From Flavobacteriales bacterium (GTDB lineage Bacteria > Bacteroidota > Bacteroidia > Flavobacteriales_F > PHOS-HE28), in assembly GCA_016704485.1 (NCBI GenBank), contig JADJAA010000001.1, positions 1,612,001 through 1,676,000 on the forward strand: a stretch of 64,000 nt of DNA. The letters run 5' to 3'. Position 1 is the stretch's first letter; each line of letters begins with the position of its first letter. Below are positions 17,743 to 26,050 of the stretch, in pieces. Under the pieces are notes generated by a model, which did not search any database, was not told the DNA's origin, and saw nothing but the letters and a program-made list of their open reading frames with translations. Both the position numbers and the translations under genes were made by a program.

Positions 17743-20340
17743 TTAGAAACTGAAGGTAAGCATTGCGAAGTAATTGCGGCCATAGAGGTAGCTGAACTTC
17801 GGGGGGAATTTGTCTACGTTGGTGCGGTCGTAACGCAATTGCTCGAAACCGCCTACTTTGAAGTCCTGGTTGTTCAGGATATTGCTCACGGAGATATTCA
17901 ATGCGATCCGGTATTTCCGCTGGATCATCCACGATTTGCCAGCGAAAGCGTCCACGGTGTAGTTGTCATCCAACTGCACTTGGTCCAATAATTGGGCCAC
18001 TTGCGGGTCGCTATCCACGTAGTTGCCGATAGCTTCAGCCGTGCGGCGGTCCGGGTTGGGGTCCAAATAAATGTTACCGAAGTAGTTCGCGTTAAAACCA
18101 ACGAACCAGAATTTAGGATGGTTGTACCGGAGACCGACCGAGGCAGCGGTCTGTGGCATGCCACCGACTTTGTAGTTCTCCCAGTAGATCACGCGGTTCT
18201 CTGCGAATGTGTTCGCACTGTTGTTCTGAGTGATCGTGGCCAACGGACGGCTGGAATACCGATAATCGCCACCGGCATATACCGCTGTCATTTGGATCGT
18301 GCTGGTCAAGTTCGCTTCGATACCTACTTCCACGCCTTTGTTGATCTGGTCCACACCGCTCATGCTGTAGTTCACCACGGTCAACGCTTCGTCATTGTAG
18401 TAGAAGCGGCTCCACATCTGGTCCATCATTTTGGTGTAGTAGAACGTCGCACGTGCCTTTAGTCGAGCGTACCGCACCACGTAACCGATATCACCGGTAT
18501 AAACGGATTCGCTCTGGAGACCAGGGATCACATCCGGACGGGTACGTGCAGATAGGAACGAATTCCGCGGTGACGGTGGGCGGTTCAAATAAGCAGCATT
18601 GGCTACAATGAACTGGCGACCTGTGATCTTGTATGTAGCTCCTGCTTTAATACCACCGGTCAAGAAATCCTGGCTCTCGCCTTTGCCTTCCGATGTTTCA
18701 GGGAAGCGACCATTTTGCACATTGCCATCTCTGCGGAACGAGGTTTGTGCCAAATGCGCAGCTGCATAAACTTCTACCTTCTGCCATTTCTTTTCGTACT
18801 GACCGAACAGGCTCGTAGCGCGCGTTACAATGTTGTAATCCCATCCGATAACATCACCTTCTTTTGCTACCTTGTTCGGTGTGCTCAAGTCGTTCTGGGA
18901 GATGATCGGGTCATCGAAATCGCGATCCGCGAATTGGTCGATATCCACCCAGAAGTCTCCACCTAAGAGGTCATCCAGAACGTTAAAATAATGGGTGCTT
19001 TGACGATTGAAATTCAATCCGACAGTAATGTTCCGGTTGTTGAGCAGGTTCTTTCGGTAAACGCTATTGAGTCCGATCCGCTTCGGGTCTGCACGTTGCT
19101 CTTCAACAATGTATTTGCTCCGGTTCCCGGTAACGGACGTGCCAGAGCCGTTCGCATTCTCAACGGTGTACAAATTCTTATCGTTCGCGAAGTAGAACTG
19201 GTCCCAGTTGAGCTGTTGTACGCTTGGGTCACTACTCCAGGATACCGCTTGTTGTGCAGCAAGACCGGGATCCTGTAGTGCATTGTAGCTTGGCAGATAA
19301 CGGTAATAGTCCGGTCGTGGATCCTGTGCATCGAACCAGTTCAACTGCGTTGATCCATCCCTTCCGAAAGCATAGAACACGGTAGTGGTCAACGTAACAC
19401 TATCGGTAGGTGTGAAGATGTGGCTTGCCATCACCAATGGTTTATGATCGAAGGTCATCCGCGCATTGCGCACTTCGCCATCCTGGTAGCCCCAATTCGG
19501 GTTGTAATAATTTGTGCCAGCAAGGTCGTAGGCCTCCTGGATGGCCAAGCCTTGACGACCGCGTACGATCGGTGCTCCGAAACCAGCGAAGCTCACCGCG
19601 TGTTTCTTGCTCAATTGCTTTTCCGCAGCCAGGTAATACGCATAGGCGTTGAACGGTGTGCCAGGCACGTAACCTTCCTGCGCCCATCGACGTGAGCCGG
19701 AAAAGCTAACGTTCCAACCATTCTTCATCACACCGGTACTGCCAGATAACATGATCCGGTTGTTGTACGAACGATTCGCTGAGGCATAAGAAACACGGAT
19801 GCCTTTTCTTACCGCACCGGGACGGATGTTGATATCGGATGTACCGCCGATACTGCCGAAGTTGAAATTCGTAGGTCCCACACCAGCAGTTACTGAGGTG
19901 TAGCGGGTCACATCGTTCAGTCCGCCCCAATCGCTCCAACTGGCCCACCCCGATTCCAGGTCGTTGACCATAACGCCGTTCATGGTGACCAAGGTGTTAT
20001 CGCTATCGTAACCGCGAATACGGAAACGCGCGGAACCGAAGTTGAATCCCGCAGTTGAAATAAAAATATCCCGTGACGATTGCAGGATACCCGAAACGTC
20101 CTGCCCACCTAGTTCGGAATCAAGATCATCCGCAGTAACGGTAATGATCGGTGTCTGGCGGTCCGGTACAATAGTGGTGTCCGGTGGAAGCTCCAACGTG
20201 GTACTATCCACTTGTGCAGACAACGTACCGATCGCAAGGAACAGGATCGCGCATACCGCACTTACCGCTCCGCTCAAGGAAATACGTTGGGTCGCGCTTC
20301 CGGTGCTGCCTGATGCGTTTTCGGGTAAGGGTGTTTGCAT
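17743..20340 (-). CDS. TonB-dependent outer-membrane receptor
   Basis: A 865-residue receptor from ATG 20340. It has a long N-terminal region with a hydrophobic signal segment (AVCAILFLAIGTLSAQ), then a plug domain from about residue 65 (ITVTADDLDSELGGQDVSGILQ, FRIRGYDSDNTLVTMNGVMVND), and a large barrel ending in YFAMLTFSF, a typical terminal strand. There is no visible SusC-type carboxypeptidase-like extension. It takes up a substrate through the outer membrane using TonB energy. First gene of a three-gene unit with the DUF5689 lipoprotein and the OB-domain T9SS protein, so nucleic-acid fragments are the substrate I would predict (inference). A TTG at 20349 lies inside the promoter box and is not a plausible start. 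Confidence 0.9.
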   Translation of the reverse strand: MQTPLPENASGSTGSATQRISLSGAVSAVCAILFLAIGTLSAQVDSTTLELPPDTTIVPDRQTPIITVTADDLDSELGGQDVSGILQSSRDIFISTAGFNFGSARFRIRGYDSDNTLVTMNGVMVNDLESGWASWSDWGGLNDVTRYTSVTAGVGPTNFNFGSIGGTSDINIRPGAVRKGIRVSYASANRSYNNRIMLSGSTGVMKNGWNVSFSGSRRWAQEGYVPGTPFNAYAYYLAAEKQLSKKHAVSFAGFGAPIVRGRQGLAIQEAYDLAGTNYYNPNWGYQDGEVRNARMTFDHKPLVMASHIFTPTDSVTLTTTVFYAFGRDGSTQLNWFDAQDPRPDYYRYLPSYNALQDPGLAAQQAVSWSSDPSVQQLNWDQFYFANDKNLYTVENANGSGTSVTGNRSKYIVEEQRADPKRIGLNSVYRKNLLNNRNITVGLNFNRQSTHYFNVLDDLLGGDFWVDIDQFADRDFDDPIISQNDLSTPNKVAKEGDVIGWDYNIVTRATSLFGQYEKKWQKVEVYAAAHLAQTSFRRDGNVQNGRFPETSEGKGESQDFLTGGIKAGATYKITGRQFIVANAAYLNRPPSPRNSFLSARTRPDVIPGLQSESVYTGDIGYVVRYARLKARATFYYTKMMDQMWSRFYYNDEALTVVNYSMSGVDQINKGVEVGIEANLTSTIQMTAVYAGGDYRYSSRPLATITQNNSANTFAENRVIYWENYKVGGMPQTAASVGLRYNHPKFWFVGFNANYFGNIYLDPNPDRRTAEAIGNYVDSDPQVAQLLDQVQLDDNYTVDAFAGKSWMIQRKYRIALNISVSNILNNQDFKVGGFEQLRYDRTNVDKFPPKFSYLYGRNYFAMLTFSF

Positions 20341-20346
20341 AGCGTA

Positions 20347-20354
20347 CAAAGTAA
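20347..20354 (-). promoter_or_regulatory. -7-like box (TTACTTTG) for the TonB receptor operon
   Basis: Minus-strand TTACTTTG, one base from TAnnTTTG, followed by 6 bases and the ATG at 20340. Its position excludes the TTG at 20349 as start and implies a leaderless or nearly leaderless mRNA. Confidence 0.4.
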
Positions 20355-20606
20355 TGTGATGACGGACTTAGCTCTTGGTTCGGTGGTTACATCTGCTCTC
20401 ACCGTAATGGGAAACCCACCGGCCAATTTTACTTCCCATTTCTTTTTGGGCCTGCGAAGATACTGTGCAGGGTTGGATCGGAGGGATATCATCAGCGTTA
20501 ATTTTTTGAGGTCATTTTTCCTGGGCGGATCAACTGTTGCTGGGCGTATCTGAAAGCGTTGATCTTTATTGGCAAATGCCTAGAGAGCAAGGATTTTAGC
20601 TACACC

Positions 20607-20614
20607 TATCTTTA
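20607..20614 (+). promoter_or_regulatory. -7-like box (TATCTTTA) before the GT2 gene
   Basis: TATCTTTA, one base from TAnnTTTG, 20 bases before the GTG start at 20635. The remaining divergent space (20355-20606) shows nothing else I can name. Confidence 0.3.
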
Positions 20615-20634
20615 CCGCCTTCAATTTTCCCCGC

Positions 20635-21348
20635 GTGAACACCCGTTTGGTCATAATCCCCACTTTTAATGAGAAAGAGAATATCCGCGACATCATTGCG
20701 CATGTCCTGGGTTTGGCGACGTTATTCGATGTGCTGGTAGTTGATGATGGTTCGCCCGATGGGACAGGGGCGCTTGTGAAGGGGATGATGCAGGAACATC
20801 CGGACCGCGTACACCTGATCGAACGCAGCGGAAAACTTGGTTTGGGTACCGCATACATCAAAGGGTTCAAATGGGCGATCGAGAAGAAGTATGACTACAT
20901 CTTCGAGATGGATGCGGACTTCAGTCATGATCCCAATGATCTTTTGCGTTTGTACCAGGCTTGTGCAGATGGTGCGGATATGTCCGTTGGCTCCCGTTAT
21001 GTGAAAGGGGGAAAGGTGAAGGATTGGTCCTGGGACCGCGTGATGCTCAGTGTAGGCGCGAGCATGTACGTAAGGGCAATACTTTGGTTGGGTGTGCGCG
21101 ATACCACTGCCGGTTTCGTGTGCTACAAACGCCATGTGCTGGAGAAGTTGGCCTTGGATCATGTGCGCTTTATCGGTTATGCATTCCAGATCGAAATGAA
21201 ATACCGCGTGCGTCTCGCTGGATTCAAGATCAAAGAGGTTCCGATCACGTTCATCGATCGTGTGAAGGGAAAGAGCAAAATGAATTCCGGTATCTTTAAG
21301 GAAGCAATCATTGGTGTGATGCAGATGCGCATGGGTTTGAAACGATAG
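20635..21348 (+). CDS. Polyprenol-phosphate mannosyltransferase-like GT2 glycosyltransferase
   Basis: A 237-residue family 2 glycosyltransferase with IIPTFNEKENIRDII at the N-terminus, VVDDGSPDGTG at 36-46, the metal-binding DAD at 93-95 within FEMDADFSHDP, and the GSRYVKGGKVKDW segment typical of dolichol/polyprenol-phosphate mannose synthases. It has no C-terminal membrane helices, like the soluble catalytic type. It would load mannose or another sugar onto a lipid phosphate at the inner face of the membrane. The start is a GTG at 20635. It stands alone, divergent from the TonB receptor. Confidence 0.88.
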   Translation: MNTRLVIIPTFNEKENIRDIIAHVLGLATLFDVLVVDDGSPDGTGALVKGMMQEHPDRVHLIERSGKLGLGTAYIKGFKWAIEKKYDYIFEMDADFSHDPNDLLRLYQACADGADMSVGSRYVKGGKVKDWSWDRVMLSVGASMYVRAILWLGVRDTTAGFVCYKRHVLEKLALDHVRFIGYAFQIEMKYRVRLAGFKIKEVPITFIDRVKGKSKMNSGIFKEAIIGVMQMRMGLKR

Positions 21349-21360
21349 GAGTTGGGGTAG

Positions 21361-21420
21361 GTCAGTTAGCAGTAGGTAATGGCAGTTAGCAGTCCCGGAA
21401 TTTTTCGCTTTGCTTGAATT
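21361..21420 (+). repeat. Dispersed intergenic repeat, copy A
   Basis: Contains CAGTTAGCAGT, then GGCAGTTAGCAGT followed by a TTTTTCGCTTTGCT tail. The core and tail recur at 23341-23410 and, more divergent, at 41291-41340. A related hairpin is at 41792-41898. Confidence 0.6.
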
Positions 21421-21505
21421 TTGTCTTGGGAAATAACATTCACCACCTAGTTCATTTCGCCTCCGCCGACAGAATAAACGAACATCCAAGACTCGAGGCA
21501 CAAAG

Positions 21506-21526
21506 CATAAGACATAAGACATAAGA
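21506..21526 (+). repeat. Three tandem CATAAGA units
   Basis: Three exact 7-bp copies in a row, in the 226-base gap before the dihydroorotase gene. A short simple repeat, possibly prone to slippage. It lies about 50 bases before the ATG. Confidence 0.6.
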
Positions 21527-21574
21527 CAAGAGCCTACTACCCAGTACTCTGTACCCATAAAGGAATATAATAAA

Positions 21575-22912
21575 ATGAACAACCACCTTATACGCAACGC
21601 ACGTATTGTCAACGAAGGAGCTGTCTATCGGGCAGATGTACTGGTGCGTGATGGCATGATCGAGCGTGTTGAAGTTGATGGGCTTGGTGAAGTGCATGGT
21701 GTACAAGAGTTGGATGCGAAAGGAGCTTATCTCTTGCCAGGGGTGATCGATGATCAAGTGCATTTTCGGGAGCCGGGAATGACCCATAAGGAGGATATCG
21801 CCCATGCTACAGCAGCTGCCGCTGCAGGCGGAGTGACCAGTTTCATGGAGATGCCGAATACGGAACCCCAAACGCTTACACAGGAATTATTGGAGATGAA
21901 GTACGGCCTGGGCGCGGCTAGTTCATTGGTGAACTATTCGTTCTACATGGGGATCAGCAATTCCAATTTGGATGAAGCATTGCGTACCGATCCCGGATCA
22001 GTCTGTGGATTGAAAGCATTCCTCGGTTCCAGTACAGGCAATATGTTGGTGGATGATCCCGCAACGCTAGAGAATTTATTCCGCGAGGCGCACATGCTCC
22101 TCGCGATCCATGCCGAGGATGAAGCGACGATCCGCGCCAATATGCAGCAGGCCATAGGGCGCTGGGGCGATGCCATTCCGATGGAACAACATCCGTTGAT
22201 CCGCAGTGCTGAAGCCTGTTACACCAGTAGCAGCAATGCCGTTGCGCTTGCGCTTGCACACAACACGCGGTTGCATGTATTGCACATAAGTACCGCAAAA
22301 GAAACCGCGTTGTTCCAGCCCGGACCGTTGGAGGAAAAGCGCATTACTGCGGAAGCATGCATCCATCATCTTTGGTTCACCGATGTTGCATATGCAGAAA
22401 AAGGCGCACTGATCAAATGGAACCCTGCTGTAAAAACTGCTGCGGATCGAGATGCCATTCGCGAAGCGGTGCGTGATGGACGGATCGACGTGGTAGCAAC
22501 AGACCATGCGCCGCATACCCTGCAAGAAAAGGAAAGTCCGTATGCCCAATGTCCATCCGGTGGACCATTGATCCAGCATTCACTGGTGGCCATGCTGGAA
22601 CTGATGCATCAGGATGTGTTCACCATTGCGGAAGTGGTGGAGAAACTGTGCCATGCTCCAGCTCGGTTGTTCCAAGTTTCCAAGCGTGGGTACGTTGCTG
22701 AAGGTCACCATGCCGATCTGGTATTGGTGGATCTCGACGCACCCTGGACCGTGTCCAAAGAAAATCTCCTATACAAATGTGGTTGGTCGCCATTCGAAGG
22801 GCAGCAATTCCGATCGAAAGTGTTGAACACATGGGTGAACGGCCGCATGGTGTACGCTGATGGAAAAGTGGACCGTTCGGTACGGGGGCAGCGATTAAGT
22901 TTTGCACGATGA
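21575..22912 (+). CDS. pyrC: Dihydroorotase (Bacteroidota type, amidohydrolase superfamily)
   Basis: A 445-residue amidohydrolase with a metal-site region DDQVHFREPGMTHKEDI, MEMPNT, HAEDEATI, the second-half His segments (LHVLHISTAKE, ACIHHLWF) and the terminal DVVATDHAPHTLQEKE. It catalyses the reversible cyclisation of carbamoyl aspartate to dihydroorotate in pyrimidine synthesis. The first metal ligand usually seen as HxH reads QVH here. As I recall, that Gln is shared by Bacteroidota dihydroorotases, but it leaves room for a non-catalytic or altered-metal form. Its end overlaps the start of the next lipoprotein gene by 4 bases. Confidence 0.85.
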   Translation: MNNHLIRNARIVNEGAVYRADVLVRDGMIERVEVDGLGEVHGVQELDAKGAYLLPGVIDDQVHFREPGMTHKEDIAHATAAAAAGGVTSFMEMPNTEPQTLTQELLEMKYGLGAASSLVNYSFYMGISNSNLDEALRTDPGSVCGLKAFLGSSTGNMLVDDPATLENLFREAHMLLAIHAEDEATIRANMQQAIGRWGDAIPMEQHPLIRSAEACYTSSSNAVALALAHNTRLHVLHISTAKETALFQPGPLEEKRITAEACIHHLWFTDVAYAEKGALIKWNPAVKTAADRDAIREAVRDGRIDVVATDHAPHTLQEKESPYAQCPSGGPLIQHSLVAMLELMHQDVFTIAEVVEKLCHAPARLFQVSKRGYVAEGHHADLVLVDLDAPWTVSKENLLYKCGWSPFEGQQFRSKVLNTWVNGRMVYADGKVDRSVRGQRLSFAR

Positions 22913-23262
22913 AGCTTACCCAACTTTTGCTAGTAGCGTTGCTTTTCGCTTGTGGAACCAAGAAGGCCCAACCGCCCGCTGACCTGTTGCCACGCGAAAA
23001 ATTCGTGAGCGTTCTATTGGAGGCGCAGTTGATCGAGGCTCGCATGAACCATGAGTTGACGGTATCGCATATGGGCGAAGTTCCTTCTGATGAATACTAT
23101 GCTGAACTATTTGCCGAGCAAGGGACCACCAAGGAACAATTCCAAGCAACCTTCGACCATTACAGTGAACACCCGAACGAGATGGAATCCATCTACGAGG
23201 AGATCATTACCGAGTTGAGCAAGAGGAAGGATGGCCCTTCGGGAATGAAAAATGAAGAATGA
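22909..23262 (+). CDS. DUF4296 domain lipoprotein
   Basis: A 117-residue lipoprotein with Cys 15 (LLFACG) followed by PADLLPREKFVSVLLEAQLIEA, the opening of DUF4296, and a helical remainder (TTKEQFQATFDHYSEHPNEM). The function is unknown; these small lipoproteins are widespread in Flavobacteriia. ATG overlaps the dihydroorotase stop (ATGA), so it is translated from the same transcript. In many relatives a DUF4296 gene also lies near dihydroorotase and GT2 genes. Confidence 0.8.
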   Translation: MKLTQLLLVALLFACGTKKAQPPADLLPREKFVSVLLEAQLIEARMNHELTVSHMGEVPSDEYYAELFAEQGTTKEQFQATFDHYSEHPNEMESIYEEIITELSKRKDGPSGMKNEE

Positions 23263-23563
23263 TCAATGTAGTTCCGGGTCGTGGCCCGGAATGACGAACT
23301 AGAATGTCGCGCCTGCTTGGTCGAATGACAGTAAGAAGTTGGCAGGTTGCAGTGGCAGTAGGCTGGTTTCAGTTGGCAGTTAGCAGTTCCTGAGTTTTTC
23401 GCTTTGCTGAACGTGGATCTCGGAAGTAGAAAACACTGCGTAACAATTCTTGCACCGTGCGTCAGGTGTTAGGCAGAAAGTAAAACCAACAACGAACAAC
23501 TATCAACTAACAATCTGCGTTCATCTTTGTTTTCAGCGTTATCTGTGTTCTATTCACCCTAAT
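23263..23563. other. 301-base gap with dispersed repeat copy B
   Basis: Apart from the repeat at 23341-23410, no gene or RNA was recognised. The stretch after 23430 is AT-rich and unstructured, and it ends at the stop of the SDR gene on the minus strand. Confidence 0.5.
23341..23410 (+). repeat. Dispersed intergenic repeat, copy B
   Basis: GGCAGGTTGCAGTGGCAGT, then GGCAGTTAGCAGTTCC and TTTTTCGCTTTGCTGAA. Its closest relative is copy A at 21361-21420, with 13 identical bases in the core and about 14 in the tail. Confidence 0.6.
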
Positions 23564-24568
23564 TCACCCCCTCATATACTTCACAACATTCTCTACAGCA
23601 TCCTTGATCGGCCGGAATTGATGTCCTGTTAACGCAACTACTTTCTTGTTGCCGTATCGCCGTTCAATAATGGAGCTATGAACGGTTGCTTTGGTTACCA
23701 TCGGTCGGGTGCGTGTAAGGAAGGTCCGCAGGCGTTCAGCGCGCCAAGCGAGTGCAAGCATCCAAGGCTTTAGTTCCTGCGTTGGCGCTGGTTTGCCATT
23801 GGCTTTACAGAACTGCGTGAAGAATTCCTTATAGGTGAGGTTCTCGCCAACGAGCAAATAGCGTTCGCTGTTCGGGGCTTGGTCCGTTAACTTGATCATG
23901 CATTGTGCAACGTCCCGTGCATCGACATAAGCGTTGCTACCGGGCGGGTAGAATCGGGATCCCTTGCTCAGTCGTTCGATCAAGGTCATGGTGCTTTTAC
24001 CCGGAGCACCGGGTCCAATGATCATGCACGGATTTACGATCACTGCATCCAGTCCTTCGGCGATGCCGCGTTGAATTTCCAGTTCCGCATCGTACTTGCT
24101 CAGCGCATATGCCGAGGTGTATTCATCGGCACTCCACGGTAAGGTCTCATCGCGCTCCACATGCCCAGGTGCTTCGCCGATCGCAGCAATGGAACTTACA
24201 AAACACAACCGCGTAATGCCCGCTATCAATGCGGCGTTCACCACGTTCGCAGTGCCCTCCACATTCACCTTGTGCATGGTCCGTGCATCGCGTGGATCGA
24301 AGGAGATCATCGCAGCAGCGTGGTATACATTTCTTACTCCGACCATTGCATCTTCCAATGCTCCAGGACTGTCCAGATCGCCTTCGAACCAATTGATCCG
24401 GGACAAAAGTTCATCAACCCTATCGGGCTGGTAGTGCTTGAAAATGCGTGTGAGGATCGTGCGGTCACTCTTCGGCCTTGCCAATGCGCGAACCGGCTTT
24501 CCGGTCATGGTGAGCTCGAGAAGAACGTGTGCACCTACTATTCCCGTGCCGCCAGTGACCAGATCCAT
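23564..24568 (-). CDS. NAD(P)-dependent epimerase/dehydratase (extended SDR)
   Basis: A 334-residue extended SDR from ATG 24568, chosen because the Rossmann glycine motif TGGTGIVGAHV comes straight after it, and a promoter-like box ends only 5 bases upstream. Other signatures are the NVYHAAAMISF region, VNVEGTANVVNAA, the catalytic Tyr/Lys in YALSKYDAELE, and VNPCMIIGPG. It acts on a nucleotide-linked or small keto/hydroxy substrate that cannot be specified. No signal peptide, so it is cytoplasmic. It is divergent from tyrS. Confidence 0.85.
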   Translation of the reverse strand: MDLVTGGTGIVGAHVLLELTMTGKPVRALARPKSDRTILTRIFKHYQPDRVDELLSRINWFEGDLDSPGALEDAMVGVRNVYHAAAMISFDPRDARTMHKVNVEGTANVVNAALIAGITRLCFVSSIAAIGEAPGHVERDETLPWSADEYTSAYALSKYDAELEIQRGIAEGLDAVIVNPCMIIGPGAPGKSTMTLIERLSKGSRFYPPGSNAYVDARDVAQCMIKLTDQAPNSERYLLVGENLTYKEFFTQFCKANGKPAPTQELKPWMLALAWRAERLRTFLTRTRPMVTKATVHSSIIERRYGNKKVVALTGHQFRPIKDAVENVVKYMRG

Positions 24569-24573
24569 TTGTG

Positions 24574-24581
24574 CAAAGGAA
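24574..24581 (-). promoter_or_regulatory. -7-like box (TTCCTTTG) before the SDR gene
   Basis: Minus-strand TTCCTTTG, then CACAA and the ATG at 24568. It shares CCGTTCCTTTGCAC with the PLD-gene promoter at 13141-13148. Confidence 0.4.
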
Positions 24582-24605
24582 CGGCGATCCACTGAACACC
24601 CCGTC

Positions 24606-24613
24606 TATCTTTG
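24606..24613 (+). promoter_or_regulatory. -7 promoter box (TATCTTTG) for tyrS
   Basis: An exact TAnnTTTG match 53 bases before the tyrS ATG, giving a leader of roughly 45 bases, longer than at most other sites in the window. Confidence 0.5.
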
Positions 24614-24666
24614 CCGACCTTGCACTGATCATGCATTCGTTGAATGTGAGTGGAACAACTTGAAGA

Positions 24667-25947
24667 ATGGCGAACGGATTTATGGATGAACTGCGTTGGC
24701 GCGGATTGCTGCAAGACAGTATGCCCGGCGCGGAGGAACACTTGAACAAAGGACCACAACGCGGTTATATCGGCTTCGATCCTACTGCGGATTCGTTGCA
24801 TGTTGGGAATCTCGTGCAGATCATGTTGTTGGTCCATTTTCAACGTGCAGGACATAAACCCGTGGCGCTGGTCGGCGGAGCTACCGGTATGGTGGGCGAC
24901 CCAAGTGGTAAAAGCGAAGAACGCCAGTTACAGACCGCGGAGGTGCTGGAGCATAACGTAGCGTGCATCCGCAAACAGCTGGAACATTACCTCGATTTCA
25001 ACGCGAAGGATAATGCCGCTGAACTCGTGAACAATTATGATTGGTTCAAGGAGATGGGTTTTTTACAGTTCATCCGTGACGTGGGTAAACACATTACCGT
25101 GAACTACATGATGGCGAAGGATTCCGTGAAAAAGCGCTTGGAAACCGGACTTTCGTTCACTGAGTTCAGTTACCAGTTGGTGCAGGGATACGATTACTAC
25201 TGGTTGCACAAGAACATGGGTTGCAGCGTGCAAATGGGTGGCAGCGATCAGTGGGGCAATATCACCACGGGCAGCGAATTGATCCGCAGAATGAGTGGCG
25301 GGGAAGCATTCGCGATAACAAGCCCGCTGCTGACCAAGGCCGATGGTTCAAAATTCGGAAAGAGCGAAGGCGGAAATATCTGGTTGGATGCCGCGCGCAC
25401 ATCACCGTACAAATTCTTTCAGTTCTGGTTGAATACCTCCGATTCTGATGCTGATAAGTTCATCCGGATCTTTACAACATGGACCCAGGAAGAGGTCGAA
25501 GCGTTGATCGCGGAACATACCAAGGCTCCGCACTTACGCATCGTTCAGAAGAAGTTGGCAGAGGAGATCACACGAAGAACGCATGGTGAGGATGAGTTGC
25601 AAAGTGCGATACAAGCTTCTGAAGTGCTTTTTGGAAAAGGTGATGCGGATGCGTTGGGCAAGCTGTCCGATCAACAATGGTTGGATGTGTTCGACGGTGT
25701 TCCGCAAGCAGAAGTATCTCGTGATCTATTTGCCGGTGGTGTGAATAGTGTTGATCTTCTCTCGGACCATACAGGATTCTTGGCTTCCAAAGGCGAAGCG
25801 AAACGGGCACTGAAGGAGGGCAGTATCTCGGTGAATCGCGAGAAAGTAGGTGACGACAAAATGATCGGAACAGCTGACCTGTTGAGTGGGAAATTTATCC
25901 TGCTTCAACGCGGCAAGAAGAATTATTTTTTAGTGAAGGCGATGTAG
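24667..25947 (+). CDS. tyrS: Tyrosyl-tRNA synthetase
   Basis: A 426-residue class I synthetase of the bacterial TyrRS type: HIGH-like HVGN at 45-48, the Tyr-binding DYYWLHKNMGCSVQMGGSDQWGN segment, KMSKS-like SKFGKS, and a C-terminal S4-type RNA-binding domain from about residue 360 (EAKRALKEGSISVNREKV). It charges tRNA-Tyr. Single gene; full length and intact. No T-box-like structure was recognised in the short leader. Confidence 0.96.
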   Translation: MANGFMDELRWRGLLQDSMPGAEEHLNKGPQRGYIGFDPTADSLHVGNLVQIMLLVHFQRAGHKPVALVGGATGMVGDPSGKSEERQLQTAEVLEHNVACIRKQLEHYLDFNAKDNAAELVNNYDWFKEMGFLQFIRDVGKHITVNYMMAKDSVKKRLETGLSFTEFSYQLVQGYDYYWLHKNMGCSVQMGGSDQWGNITTGSELIRRMSGGEAFAITSPLLTKADGSKFGKSEGGNIWLDAARTSPYKFFQFWLNTSDSDADKFIRIFTTWTQEEVEALIAEHTKAPHLRIVQKKLAEEITRRTHGEDELQSAIQASEVLFGKGDADALGKLSDQQWLDVFDGVPQAEVSRDLFAGGVNSVDLLSDHTGFLASKGEAKRALKEGSISVNREKVGDDKMIGTADLLSGKFILLQRGKKNYFLVKAM

Positions 25948-26050
25948 GGGTCTTCGGTATTGGCGTGATGAATGGTTCGCCATTGCAGAAACAAGTAGCG
26001 TGAACCGCGTTGATCAGCTCTTTCTGCGTCATCAGCGTTCCATTACGCTG

